A stretch of DNA of 20,907 bases from an uncultured Paracoccaceae bacterium (GCA_938038825.1 CALHST010000030.1:1-20907), one strand, 5' to 3'. Counted from the stretch's first letter, positions 1-7,433 are shown. Notes: generated from the letters alone by a model not told the origin. Program-made: numbers and translations.

Positions 1-1034
1 GATGTGACGATGCCATCTTCAAGCGCGGCAAGGGCCGTGATCATTTTAAAGGTGGAGCCGGGCGGATAGGTGCCTTGGACAGTTTTTGTGGCCAGTGGGC
101 GGTAAATATTGTCCGTCAGGCTTTTGTAATTCGCGACCGAAATGCCTTGGACAAAGAGGTTGGGATCAAATGTGGGCGCAGATGCGATGGCCCTTAGATC
201 CCCGGTTTGGGTGTCCATAACAATCGCCGCGGCACTTTCGTTGCCCAGTCGTGCCTGCACATAGGATTGTAATTTCGCGTCAATTGTCAGTTGTAGATCT
301 GCGCCAGAGGTTCCTTGCCTGCGAGACAATTCGCGCATGACCCGGCCAGAGGCGTTCACCTCGACCTGTTTGGTTCCTGCTTTGCCACGCAATCTATCTT
401 CTTGTTTGGCCTCGATCCCAACTTTACCGATTTGAAAGCGCGGAATGGTCAGCAGCGGGTCCGGATTTTCGATCTTGGACAGATCGAAGTCTGAAACGGG
501 GCCAACATATCCCAACACATGGGCGTAATCGGACCCAAGCGGATAATACCGTGTCAGTCCGACCTCTGCCGTGACCCCGGGCAATGCCGGTGCATTTACC
601 GACACTTTGGATACGGTGTCCCAAGACGCGTTCTCTATCACGGTCACAGGTAGAAACGGAGCAGAACGCCGCAGTTCTTCTTTTGCTGTTTCAAGCGCGT
701 CCGGATCGACGTCCACCAGCATTTTCAGACGCTCTATGACCGCATCTAAGTCGCCTGCGTTTTCTCGGGTGATGACGATCCGATAAGATGGGACGTTGCG
801 CGCCAATTGGATGCCGTTGCGGTCAAACACTTCCCCACGCTCGGGCGGGATAAGGTTGATATTGATCCGGTTTTCTTCGGCAAGCAGGCGGTATTCATCT
901 GCTTGATCCAGTTGCAGATATTGCATCCGGGCTGCCAGCCCCCCAACGAATGCCAATTGCAGCCCGCCAACAATCGCCGCGCGCCGGGTCAACTGGCGCT
1001 GGGCCGCTTCAAGATCAACGCGTGGTCGCTTCAT
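1..1034 (-). CDS. mrdA: Penicillin-binding protein 2 (PBP2), 3' end beyond window
   Basis: This is the elongasome transpeptidase, an inner-membrane protein that cross-links peptidoglycan during lateral growth. The first 344 codons are visible and the C-terminal part lies beyond position 1. The N-terminus is a short basic cytoplasmic stretch (MKRPRVDLEAAQRQ) followed by one membrane anchor at about residues 17-36. The PBP dimerisation region follows, with motifs such as NRINI, PPERGEVFDRNG and YPLGSDYAHVLGYVG. The transpeptidase domain begins near residue 240. The catalytic SxxK motif reads PPGSTFKM, with Ser327 encoded at 54-56. The ATG start overlaps the mreD stop as ATGA, so translation is probably coupled. 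Order and strand match the usual mreBCD-mrdA-rodA operon, and rodA would be expected next, outside the window. No anomaly is visible in the part present. Confidence 0.95.
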   Translation of the reverse strand, partial: MKRPRVDLEAAQRQLTRRAAIVGGLQLAFVGGLAARMQYLQLDQADEYRLLAEENRININLIPPERGEVFDRNGIQLARNVPSYRIVITRENAGDLDAVIERLKMLVDVDPDALETAKEELRRSAPFLPVTVIENASWDTVSKVSVNAPALPGVTAEVGLTRYYPLGSDYAHVLGYVGPVSDFDLSKIENPDPLLTIPRFQIGKVGIEAKQEDRLRGKAGTKQVEVNASGRVMRELSRRQGTSGADLQLTIDAKLQSYVQARLGNESAAAIVMDTQTGDLRAIASAPTFDPNLFVQGISVANYKSLTDNIYRPLATKTVQGTYPPGSTFKMITALAALEDGIVT

Positions 1035-1537
1035 AACCTTTGTCCATAGCTATCCAGCTCGCCTGGAGCAGCCAGACGAACCCCAAATACAAATGCTGAC
1101 AGCCCGACCACCACTGGATAGGCCAACGCAGTGAGCGCGACTTGAAACACTGTCAGGCTAAGCGGGGGCACAGGGACAAGAACCACTGCTAGGATGACCC
1201 GATACGCAATCGCTGCCGCAACAATCAAAATGCACGCACGGGCCCATTCTGCAGCAAATCCGGCGTCTCGCAAGCGGCGCATACGACTTTGCAGATCAAA
1301 ACAGGCAACCAGCATCAATGCGGCAAACAATCCCGGCGGTCTGGAAAGGAGCAGATCTGCAATCAAGAATACACAGCCAAGTAGAACCATCGGAACATAG
1401 TCCGGGCGCCGTACCGACCACGCCATTCCAAAACAAAACAACAAATCGGGCCCTGCCCAACCACGCGGTAGAGTTTGTAACGGCAATAAGTCACCAAGCA
1501 ATATGATCAGTGCCACTGCCAAAAATGTGGCGCGCAT
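1031..1537 (-). CDS. mreD: Rod shape-determining protein MreD
   Basis: A 168-residue, very hydrophobic protein matching the small integral membrane MreD subunit of the rod complex, which helps anchor MreB/MreC and the peptidoglycan synthases. Four to five membrane segments can be read, for example FLAVALIILLGDLLPL near the start, VLLGCVFLIADLLLS in the middle, and ILIVAAAIAYRVILAVVLV and LTALAYPVVVGLSAFVFG near the end. The ATG at 1537 was chosen. A longer in-frame reading back to 1735 would run into mreC and adds a non-membrane N-terminus unlike the family. The gap from the mreC stop is 25 bases, and the stop overlaps the mrdA start by four bases. MreD proteins are weakly conserved, so the call rests on hydrophobicity, size and position in the operon. 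Confidence 0.9.
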   Translation of the reverse strand: MRATFLAVALIILLGDLLPLQTLPRGWAGPDLLFCFGMAWSVRRPDYVPMVLLGCVFLIADLLLSRPPGLFAALMLVACFDLQSRMRRLRDAGFAAEWARACILIVAAAIAYRVILAVVLVPVPPLSLTVFQVALTALAYPVVVGLSAFVFGVRLAAPGELDSYGQRL

Positions 1538-1562
1538 CGTCCACAGGCGCAGTCCAGACGTA

Positions 1563-2480
1563 TCATTCACTGTCCGCGACCTCTTCTGGATCCGGAACTT
1601 CCACGGGCTCTCCGTCGCGAATGACATTGCCGGTATCAGAGACAGTTGGCGTGCCGTAGTGGCGCAGCACGCGAAGGAATTCCAAACGTTCATAATCTGC
1701 GGACAGGCGGACGCGCAGTCGCCCGCCACGATCAACTTCCAAAGATCCGATCAGCAGGCCTGCGGGGAATACGCCACCGTCGCCCGAGCTTACCACGCGA
1801 TCACCGGGACGCACCACGTCGCGGTTCTCGATAAAATCAACAAGGGGCTGGGCGGAATTGTCGCCAGCGACCAAAGCCCGTTGCCCGGACGGCTGAATCA
1901 TCGCAGGCACACGGCTATTGGCATCGGTCAGCAACAAGACACGCGCGGTATTGCGCGCCACGCCGGAAATCCGACCGACCAACCCAATCCCGTCCATTGT
2001 GGCCCAGCCATCAACCAAACCATCCCGGGCACCGATGTTCAAAAGGACAGATTGCCGAAAAGGAGAGCCACTGTCAGCCAAGACAACACCAGTGATGTAG
2101 GTCAGACGCGGATCAAGCTGCACATTGTTAAGATCCAAAAGTCGCGCGTTTTCCTGTTCCAGCTGCAGGGCAGCTTCTTTCCACGCGCGCATCTGACGCA
2201 GTTCCGAACGCAGTTCGCTGTTTTGTTCTGCCAAACGTTGATAGCTTTGAAAGTCGCGAAACAGGTTGATGGTGCCGGTCACGGGGGCCATGGCCCATTC
2301 CATGTTGGGCACCAGCGTGTCGGTGATTTGTGCCCGCAGGCGTTCTACACGGGGGCTGTCGATCCGCCAAAGGATAAAGATGCCGATCAGAATCAAGACA
2401 ACAACGCTGAGCAACAGCCGCCGCAACGGGGCTGTGAAATCTGCGCTGTTCGACTTGTCCTTTGCCACGGCTTTTACCAC
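1563..2480 (-). CDS. mreC: Rod shape-determining protein MreC
   Basis: A 305-residue periplasmic scaffold of the elongasome. It has a short cytoplasmic tail, one transmembrane helix at about residues 21-41 (RRLLLSVVVLILIGIFIL), and a coiled-coil stretch at about 70-115 (LAEQNSELRSELRQMRAWKE, then LEQENARLLDLNN). The beta-rich MreC core follows, with SGSPFRQSVLLNIGARDGL, GLVGRISGV, and the PGDRVVSSGDGGVFPAGLL region typical of the family. The listed start is a GTG directly abutting GGGGA, which leaves no spacer. A second GTG four codons in (2468) gives an N-terminus starting AKDKS, which looks more like relatives I recall, so the true start may be 2468. It lies 58 bases downstream of mreB. Confidence 0.94.
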   Translation of the reverse strand: MVKAVAKDKSNSADFTAPLRRLLLSVVVLILIGIFILWRIDSPRVERLRAQITDTLVPNMEWAMAPVTGTINLFRDFQSYQRLAEQNSELRSELRQMRAWKEAALQLEQENARLLDLNNVQLDPRLTYITGVVLADSGSPFRQSVLLNIGARDGLVDGWATMDGIGLVGRISGVARNTARVLLLTDANSRVPAMIQPSGQRALVAGDNSAQPLVDFIENRDVVRPGDRVVSSGDGGVFPAGLLIGSLEVDRGGRLRVRLSADYERLEFLRVLRHYGTPTVSDTGNVIRDGEPVEVPDPEEVADSE

Positions 2481-2538
2481 TCCCCAATGTGGGACAATCG
2501 CACTTACTTAGACCATTTAGCGCAAACAGCGCCTTGCG

Positions 2539-3585
2539 TCAGCTATCGTAGTCGATCGCGTGCCGCAGTTGCTTTTCGTATTCCAGTGCCTTGCCTGTGC
2601 CAAGGGCCACACAGTTCAAACTTTCGTCGGCAATTGACACAGCCAATCCTGTTTGCTCGCGCAAAGCCAGATCAAGATCACCCAACAAAGCGCCTCCGCC
2701 TGTCAACATGACACCACGATCCACAATGTCCGCGGCCAAATCAGGTGGCGTGGTTTCCAGCGCGGTCATGACCGCTTCGCAGATTTGCTGGACAGGTTCT
2801 GCCAAGGCTTCCGCGATTTGGGCCTGTGTCACCTCGATCTCTTTTGGCACACCATTTAGAAGGTCGCGCCCGCGAATTTGCATAGACGCACCGCGTCCAT
2901 CATCGGGCATACGCGCTGTGCCAATAGACGTTTTGATGCGTTCCGCTGTGGTTTCACCCACCAGCAAATTCTGTTGGCGGCGCAGATAAGAAATCACGGC
3001 TTCATCCATGCGGTCGCCACCCACCCGGACAGAGCGCGCATAGACAATGTCACCAAGTGACAAAACCGCCACCTCGGTGGTCCCGCCGCCGATATCAACG
3101 ACCATGTTGCCAGTCGGATCGGTGATGGGCATCCCTGCGCCAATTGCCGCCGCAATCGGTTCTGCAATCAGACCAGCACGCCGGGCACCCGCAGACAAAA
3201 CAGATTGCCGGATGGCGCGTTTTTCAACGGGTGTCGCGCCGTGGGGGACGCATACAATGATCTTGGGTTTAGAAAAGGTAGAGCGTTTGTGCACTTTGCG
3301 GATGAAATGCTTGATCATCTCTTCGGCCACATCGAAATCGGCGATCACACCTTCGCGCATTGGCCGGATGGCTTCGATTGATCCTGGGGTTCTGCCAAGC
3401 ATCAGTTTCGCGTCTTCGCCAACAGCCAAAACTTTCTTCTGGCCGTCTTTCACATGATAGGCCACAACAGAAGGTTCTGACAGGATCACACCGCGACCCT
3501 TCACATAAACCAACGTGTTGGCGGTCCCCAGATCGATTGCCATATCGGACGAAAATAATCCGCCCAGTCCATTTAAAAATGCCAT
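2539..3585 (-). CDS. mreB: Rod shape-determining protein MreB (actin-like)
   Basis: A 348-residue actin homologue that forms membrane-associated filaments directing lateral wall synthesis. The nucleotide-binding motifs are clear: phosphate-1 loop DLGTANTLVYV (from about residue 18), VVDIGGGTTEVAVLS for phosphate-2, and LTGGGALLGDLD for the adenosine motif. An amphipathic N-terminus (MAFLNGLGGLFSSD) precedes the fold. Length is close to the usual 345-350. The ATG at 3585 was preferred to an in-frame GTG at 3603, because the ATG gives the family N-terminus and has AAGGG just upstream. It is first gene of the operon, with a plausible promoter at 3657-3685 on the same strand. Confidence 0.97.
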   Translation of the reverse strand: MAFLNGLGGLFSSDMAIDLGTANTLVYVKGRGVILSEPSVVAYHVKDGQKKVLAVGEDAKLMLGRTPGSIEAIRPMREGVIADFDVAEEMIKHFIRKVHKRSTFSKPKIIVCVPHGATPVEKRAIRQSVLSAGARRAGLIAEPIAAAIGAGMPITDPTGNMVVDIGGGTTEVAVLSLGDIVYARSVRVGGDRMDEAVISYLRRQQNLLVGETTAERIKTSIGTARMPDDGRGASMQIRGRDLLNGVPKEIEVTQAQIAEALAEPVQQICEAVMTALETTPPDLAADIVDRGVMLTGGGALLGDLDLALREQTGLAVSIADESLNCVALGTGKALEYEKQLRHAIDYDS

Positions 3586-3656
3586 TCGCCCTTGGTACCC
3601 CACCTAACAGACATCGGTGATTTGCCCGCGACTCTACGATAGTGCGAACCGTCTGT

Positions 3657-3685
3657 CTTATAGGAGGTACGCACGGGTGGTAAAA
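3657..3685 (-). promoter_or_regulatory. Putative promoter of the mreB operon
   Basis: Reading the minus strand, TTTTAC (3680-3685) and TATAAG (3657-3662) are separated by 17 bases. The -10 box matches the sigma-70 consensus at five of six positions; the -35 box is weak. The predicted transcript would start near 3650 and carry a leader of about 65 bases before mreB. Identified by eye only. Confidence 0.4.
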
Positions 3686-3753
3686 GAGCCGATGACCATT
3701 ATTCAGCACGAACCTGCCAGCAAGTCGATTTTGACCTCACGTTTTGCTCCGCT

Positions 3754-3782
3754 TTGATCAAGTTCGTGTACCACAGAATAAT
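3754..3782 (+). promoter_or_regulatory. Putative promoter of the YceI-cytochrome c gene
   Basis: TTGATC (3754-3759) and AATAAT (3777-3782) are spaced by 17 bases, a good sigma-70-like pair. It fires away from the mreB promoter, so the 272-base intergenic region is a divergent promoter region. A predicted start near 3789 leaves a leader of about 69 bases that contains the inverted repeat at 3811-3828. Confidence 0.4.
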
Positions 3783-3810
3783 TTCTGTTGGTTGGTTGTT
3801 AATAAGACAT

Positions 3811-3828
3811 CACACAAGACCATGTGTG
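3811..3828. promoter_or_regulatory. Perfect inverted repeat, possible operator
   Basis: CACACA and TGTGTG are perfect reverse complements separated by six bases (AGACCA). The element lies just downstream of the predicted start of transcription and upstream of the ribosome-binding site (GGGGAGGA) of the YceI-cytochrome gene. The symmetry suggests a dimeric repressor site, but no regulator is identified. Confidence 0.3.
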
Positions 3829-3857
3829 CATAAAGACTGAAATCTGGGGAGGATCAC

Positions 3858-4817
3858 ATGATTCCTAACATCTTCAAATTCGCCGCCGTGGCTGCGTTCG
3901 CATTGGCGAGTTCGGTATCGGCAGAAAACTGGACGCTCGATGAAAGCGCATCGCAGCTGACATTTGGATCGGTCAAAAAAGATACGATTGGTGAAAGCCA
4001 CAGCTTTAGTAGATTAAGCGGCACAGTTGCAGGTGACGGAGCCGTGAGCTTGGACATCGACCTGACAACTGTCGAAACCAACATCGATGTCCGGAACGAA
4101 AGGATCACCGAGCATGTCTTCAAAGGCATCAAAGCAGCCACATTATCGGGCGAGATCGACATAGATGCGGTCAAGTCTCTTGCTGTCGGTGCGTCGACGC
4201 TTGTCGACATGGAAGGCGCGTTGTCCTTTCTTGGTGCAAGCCTTGATATCGAAACAGAAATGTTCGTCGTTCGAATTTCTGACACCCAGGTTTTGGCGAC
4301 AACAAACGACATGATCTGGATCAGTGTCGAAGACGCTGGTATTACTGCGGGCGTCGACAAGCTTATGGAACTGGCCAGTTTGCCAGGTATCACACGGGCC
4401 TTTCCTGTGACTGCTCGTTTGATGTTCAACATGGACGAGAAAAAAGCGGAAGTTGCTCCGGCAAGTTCCACGGGCGAGCAAGATGGCACTCAACTCACTG
4501 CCGCTGTTGCCGCGGGCGATGCGGCAGCAGGTAAGAAAGTTTTTAGAAAGTGCAGATCGTGCCATTCCGTTAAGGAAGGCAAGAATGGCGTTGGCCCAAG
4601 TTTGTACAATGTCGTTGGCGCAGAGGCAGGAAAAGCCGAGGGGTACCGTGGGTATTCCAATGCGTTGCAGTCCGCGGGCGTTGTTTGGGATAGCGCGTCT
4701 TTGACCGCATTCTTGACCAAGCCCAGAGACTATATTCCGGGGACAAAAATGTCGTTCGCTGGACTGAAAAAGGAAGAGGATATTGTGAACCTCTTGGCGT
4801 ACCTTAAGAGCCCGTAA
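3858..4817 (+). CDS. YceI-domain / class I cytochrome c fusion, periplasmic
   Basis: A 319-residue exported protein. Residues 1-22 form a Sec signal peptide ending SSVSA. Residues about 23-190 read as a YceI-like domain (WTLDESASQLTFGSVKKDTIGE, TTVETNIDVRNERITEHVF, ARLMFNM); in known members this lipocalin-like barrel binds polyisoprenoids or quinones. A low-complexity linker at about 195-218 follows. The C-terminal 100 residues are a class I cytochrome c of the c2/c550 type, with heme motif CRSCH (C232, C235, H236), GVGPSLYNVVG, and distal ligand Met298 in PGTKMSFAG. The ribosome-binding site GGGGAGGA sits well placed before the ATG. It is monocistronic, ended by the hairpin at 4851-4877. 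The fused architecture implies electron transfer coupled to a lipid or quinone carrier; that is inference. Domain calls are strong for cytochrome c and good for YceI. Confidence 0.9.
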   Translation: MIPNIFKFAAVAAFALASSVSAENWTLDESASQLTFGSVKKDTIGESHSFSRLSGTVAGDGAVSLDIDLTTVETNIDVRNERITEHVFKGIKAATLSGEIDIDAVKSLAVGASTLVDMEGALSFLGASLDIETEMFVVRISDTQVLATTNDMIWISVEDAGITAGVDKLMELASLPGITRAFPVTARLMFNMDEKKAEVAPASSTGEQDGTQLTAAVAAGDAAAGKKVFRKCRSCHSVKEGKNGVGPSLYNVVGAEAGKAEGYRGYSNALQSAGVVWDSASLTAFLTKPRDYIPGTKMSFAGLKKEEDIVNLLAYLKSP

Positions 4818-4819
4818 TG

Positions 4820-4840
4820 TAAGGTGAGCTTCAGCTCACG
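4820..4840 (+). repeat. REP-like palindromic repeat, copy 1
   Basis: The core GTGAGCTTCAGCTCAC (4824-4839) is itself a near-perfect palindrome: seven-base arms around a two-base centre. Copy 2 at 4891-4909 is the reverse complement of this unit, with one mismatch in the flanking bases. Such short self-complementary extragenic units resemble REP elements. Confidence 0.6.
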
Positions 4841-4850
4841 TTACGAGAAA

Positions 4851-4877
4851 AAAACGCGCCAAGTCCTGGCGCGTTTT
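4851..4877. terminator. Bidirectional intrinsic terminator between the cytochrome gene and leuA
   Basis: An 11-base perfect stem (AAAACGCGCCA with TGGCGCGTTTT) closes a five-base loop. It ends in a T-run on the plus strand and, because A residues precede it, a longer U-run (seven) on the minus strand. Lying between two convergent genes, it can terminate both the YceI-cytochrome transcript and leuA. Confidence 0.85.
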
Positions 4878-4889
4878 CAATGTTGGGGG

Positions 4890-4911
4890 CGTGAGCTGAA
4901 GCTCACCCTAC
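4890..4911 (-). repeat. REP-like palindromic repeat, copy 2 (inverted)
   Basis: The core GTGAGCTGAAGCTCAC (4891-4906) followed by CCTAC is the inverted copy of the 4820-4840 unit. The two copies flank the terminator, so the whole 4820-4911 stretch can fold as one long nested hairpin. The end lies a few bases from the leuA stop codon. Confidence 0.6.
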
Positions 4912-4914
4912 AGA

Positions 4915-6486
4915 TTAATTGGCATCCGTGTAGCGAACGGTTTTTGTATCATATCCAATTTCCGTCGTTTCGCGACGGATCAGCAGTCTGTTCAAGGCGT
5001 TCACATAGGCCTTTGCTGATGCCACAACGGTGTCAGTATCCGCAGACTGACCTGTCGCTGTTTTTCCGTCTTCTTCCATCCGCACAGAAACAGTGGCTTG
5101 CGCATCGGTGCCTTCAGTCACTGCATGGACTTGGTAAAGTTGCAAATGGGCTTGGTGTTTGAACAGCGCTTTGACGGCATTGAAAGTGGCATCAACGGGG
5201 CCGTCTCCGGTGGCCTGAGTGCTGCGATCTTCGCCATCAATTTCCATCACGAGGTCCGCTGTTTGCGGTCCTTCGGTTCCACAGACAACTTTCAGCGATT
5301 TGATCTTTAAGCGGTCTGATTGTTCACCTGCGGCGTGGTCGCGCATCAGCGCAATCAGGTCATCATCAAAGACTTCTTTCTTGCGATCGGCCAATTCCTT
5401 GAACCGCACAAAGATGTCTTTCAATTGATTGTCACCCAGTTCAAACCCCAAATCCGCCATTTTGGCGCGCAGCGCGGCCCGACCCGAGTGTTTACCCAAT
5501 GGCAAGGAGGTTCCGGCAATACCCACATCCTCGGGGCGCATGATTTCAAACGTTTCTGCGTTTTTCAGCATACCGTCTTGGTGGATACCCGACTCATGCG
5601 CAAAGGCGTTTTTGCCGACGATGGCTTTGTTGAATTGCACCGCAAAGCCCGACACTGTCGAAACGCGGCGCGAAATATGCATGATCTTTTTGGTATCGAT
5701 ACCTGTTTGGAATGGCATGATGTCATTGCGCACTTTCAGGGCCATCACGACTTCTTCTAGTGCTGTATTCCCAGCCCGTTCGCCCAACCCGTTGATTGTA
5801 CACTCAATCTGTCGCGCGCCGGCTTCGACAGCTGCCAAAGAATTGGCGGTCGCCATACCCAGGTCGTTGTGGCAGTGGGTGGCAAACACCACGTCCGTTG
5901 CACCGGGAACATCTTCAATCAAACGCTTGATCAGATCCGCGCTTTCACGGGGTGCCGTGTAGCCGACAGTGTCTGGAATGTTGATCGTAGTCGCGCCAGA
6001 TTTGATGGCGATTTCGATGACGCGACACAAATAATCGTATTCTGTGCGGGTCGCATCCATTGGCGACCATTGCACATTGTCACACAGATTGCGGGCATGG
6101 CTTACGGTTTGCTCGATCCGTTCGGCCATTTCGTCTTTGTTCAGGTTCGGAATCGCCCGGTGCAAGGGTGAGGTTCCGATAAATGTGTGAATGCGCGGAG
6201 ACTTGGCATGTTTCACGGCCTCCCAGCATCGATCAATGTCACCGATTTGCGCCCGTGCCAGTCCGCATATTGTGGAATTTACGGCATTTTGGGCGATTTC
6301 GGATACCGCGGCAAAGTCACCTTCGGATGCAATCGGAAACCCTGCTTCGATGATATCTACGCCCATCTCGTCCAAAAGCGATGCGATTTCCAGCTTTTCG
6401 GCGTGTGTCATTGTTGCGCCGGGGCTTTGCTCGCCGTCACGCAGTGTCGTGTCAAAGATCAGTACGTGATCCTGTTTCGTCGTCAT
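4915..6486 (-). CDS. leuA: 2-isopropylmalate synthase
   Basis: A 523-residue cytoplasmic enzyme condensing acetyl-CoA with 2-oxoisovalerate, the committed step of leucine synthesis. The N-terminal TIM-barrel has FDTTLRDGEQSPG (metal ligand Asp17, Arg16), the HCHND motif (His204, His206) and GLGERAGN (Asn240). A linker follows, then the C-terminal leucine-binding regulatory domain from about residue 390 (IKSLKVVCGTEGPQTA onward), which mediates feedback inhibition. Full length and all metal ligands are present, so it is the long LeuA type rather than homocitrate or citramalate synthase. It is transcribed alone, ends at the 4851-4877 terminator, and is preceded by a leucine-rich leader peptide and stem-loops (6508-6646) that suggest control by leucyl-tRNA supply. 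Confidence 0.96.
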   Translation of the reverse strand: MTTKQDHVLIFDTTLRDGEQSPGATMTHAEKLEIASLLDEMGVDIIEAGFPIASEGDFAAVSEIAQNAVNSTICGLARAQIGDIDRCWEAVKHAKSPRIHTFIGTSPLHRAIPNLNKDEMAERIEQTVSHARNLCDNVQWSPMDATRTEYDYLCRVIEIAIKSGATTINIPDTVGYTAPRESADLIKRLIEDVPGATDVVFATHCHNDLGMATANSLAAVEAGARQIECTINGLGERAGNTALEEVVMALKVRNDIMPFQTGIDTKKIMHISRRVSTVSGFAVQFNKAIVGKNAFAHESGIHQDGMLKNAETFEIMRPEDVGIAGTSLPLGKHSGRAALRAKMADLGFELGDNQLKDIFVRFKELADRKKEVFDDDLIALMRDHAAGEQSDRLKIKSLKVVCGTEGPQTADLVMEIDGEDRSTQATGDGPVDATFNAVKALFKHQAHLQLYQVHAVTEGTDAQATVSVRMEEDGKTATGQSADTDTVVASAKAYVNALNRLLIRRETTEIGYDTKTVRYTDAN

Positions 6487-6507
6487 TTTGAAAACTCTCT
6501 TTTGTGT

Positions 6508-6580
6508 CTAGTCCGTCTTGGGTGCGATCAGGAAACCTCTGAGCGGACGCAGCCCTAGGGCACGCTCAGAGGCGGACTAG
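6508..6580 (-). promoter_or_regulatory. Putative leucine attenuator structure ahead of leuA
   Basis: In the leuA transcript sense, the block CTAGTCCGCCTCTGAGCG (6580-6563) at the end of the leader peptide can pair in two ways. Its second part pairs with CGCTCAGAGG (6545-6536). Its first part pairs with CGGACTAG (6515-6508), which lies about 20 bases before the leuA start. The loop also carries GTCCG, which could pair with the CGGAC of the last segment if the leader segment is occupied by a ribosome. That gives the mutually exclusive pairings expected of attenuation. The downstream T-run is short (TTT), so the effect might be on translation rather than on termination. Confidence 0.6.
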
Positions 6581-6646
6581 AAGCAGGAGGCCAAGCAAAG
6601 GCGCACGCAAAGCGTGGCGGGATGCGATATGGGAACCTCGTGTCAT
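6566..6646 (-). CDS. Leucine-rich leader peptide of leuA (26 aa)
   Basis: A 26-codon frame begins at ATG 6646 and ends at TGA 6568-6566. It starts MTRGSHIASRHALRAP and then has a run containing LLG, four consecutive Leu (CTC CTG CTT CTA), VR and a last Leu. Eight of 26 residues are leucine, seven of them in the final ten. The stop codon lies inside the first strand of the attenuator stem. This is the classic arrangement of a leucine-operon leader peptide, in which ribosome stalling at Leu codons reports charged leucyl-tRNA. No clear ribosome-binding site precedes it. A -10-like TATATC at 6661-6656 would start the transcript only a few bases before the ATG, so the message may be nearly leaderless. 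Confidence 0.72.
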   Translation of the reverse strand: MTRGSHIASRHALRAPLLGLLLLVRL

Positions 6647-6655
6647 GGGCGCAAA

Positions 6656-6661
6656 GATATA
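6656..6661 (-). promoter_or_regulatory. Possible -10 box of the leuA leader transcript
   Basis: TATATC on the minus strand lies nine bases upstream of the leader-peptide ATG. The hexamer at the expected -35 position (CTTCCC, 6679-6684) is poor, so this is a tentative placement. Confidence 0.25.
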
Positions 6662-6770
6662 CTCAGGCTGTACCGAATGGGAAGCGATTTTTCTGAACAA
6701 TTTCCAGAATGGGCGCTTTGCCGGCGTCTTTAATATGGACGCTGGCGCCTGAACCGCTAGGTCCGTTCGT

Positions 6771-7433
6771 ATGGAACGTGTTTTGGTTATAGGGGCATCA
6801 GGCGGAATTGGTGCTGCGCTGTCGGATGGGCTGCGCCATCAGGGTTTTGATGTTGTTGCGCGGTCTCGGTCACAAGACGGGTTTGACATAACGGACGAAA
6901 AGTCAGTGGTGGAAGGCCTAAAAGGTCTTAGCGGATTGGCAGGCGTCATTGTCGCAAGCGGCGCTTTGGTGATTGACGGAGCGGAGCCGGAAAAGAGCAT
7001 CCGCGCGATATCGAAGCAAGCAATGTTGGATCAATTTGCGGTAAATTCGATCGGGCCCGCCTTGGTTCTGAAACATGCGCAAAGGATCCTGCGTCGCGAT
7101 GGCCGGTCGGTCTTTGCCGTTTTAACGGCGCGTGTTGGATCCATCGGCGATAACCGGTTGGGCGGGTGGATCAGCTATCGCGCGGCCAAGGCAGCTGCTA
7201 ATCAAATTGTGCGCACGGGCGCGATTGAGTTGTCACGCTCGCATCCAAAGAGCATTTGTGTGGCGATCCACCCTGGTACTGTCAAAACACCGTTTACCGA
7301 AAATTACGCGGGCCACCATCCGACAGTCGAGCCCAAAGAGGCTGCGTCAAATATTCTGAATGTTCTAAGTGCGTTAAACGCAAAGGACACAGGAAAATTT
7401 TATGACTGGGCGGGGTCCAAAGTTCCTTGGTGA
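6771..7433 (+). CDS. SDR-family NAD(P)-dependent oxidoreductase
   Basis: A 220-residue short-chain dehydrogenase/reductase with a Rossmann fold. The cofactor motif GASGGIG is at residues 8-14, VIVASGAL takes the place of the NNAG strand, Asn92 is in VNSIGP, and the catalytic pair Tyr136-Lys140 is in YRAAK, with Ser124 as the likely third member. The HPGTVKTPF motif after the active site is typical. The pattern RVGSIGDNRLGGWISYRAAKAA places it in the C-factor/CsgA-like subgroup of small SDRs, whose substrates are mostly unknown. The start is the ATG at 6771, with a weak AGG about eight bases upstream. It is divergent from leuA and shares its 284-base upstream region. Substrate cannot be read from sequence. 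Confidence 0.88.
   Translation: MERVLVIGASGGIGAALSDGLRHQGFDVVARSRSQDGFDITDEKSVVEGLKGLSGLAGVIVASGALVIDGAEPEKSIRAISKQAMLDQFAVNSIGPALVLKHAQRILRRDGRSVFAVLTARVGSIGDNRLGGWISYRAAKAAANQIVRTGAIELSRSHPKSICVAIHPGTVKTPFTENYAGHHPTVEPKEAASNILNVLSALNAKDTGKFYDWAGSKVPW

Noticed and set aside
1503..2711. 402-codon open frame on the plus strand across mreD, mreC and the end of mreB
   Set aside because: It lies antisense to well-recognised mre genes, has no family-like sequence or ribosome-binding site, and its composition is that of a shadow frame.
4820..4911. Inverted repeats as ends of a miniature insertion element
   Set aside because: Each copy is internally palindromic, the interior is only the terminator, and no target-site duplication is seen; a REP-like doublet fits better.
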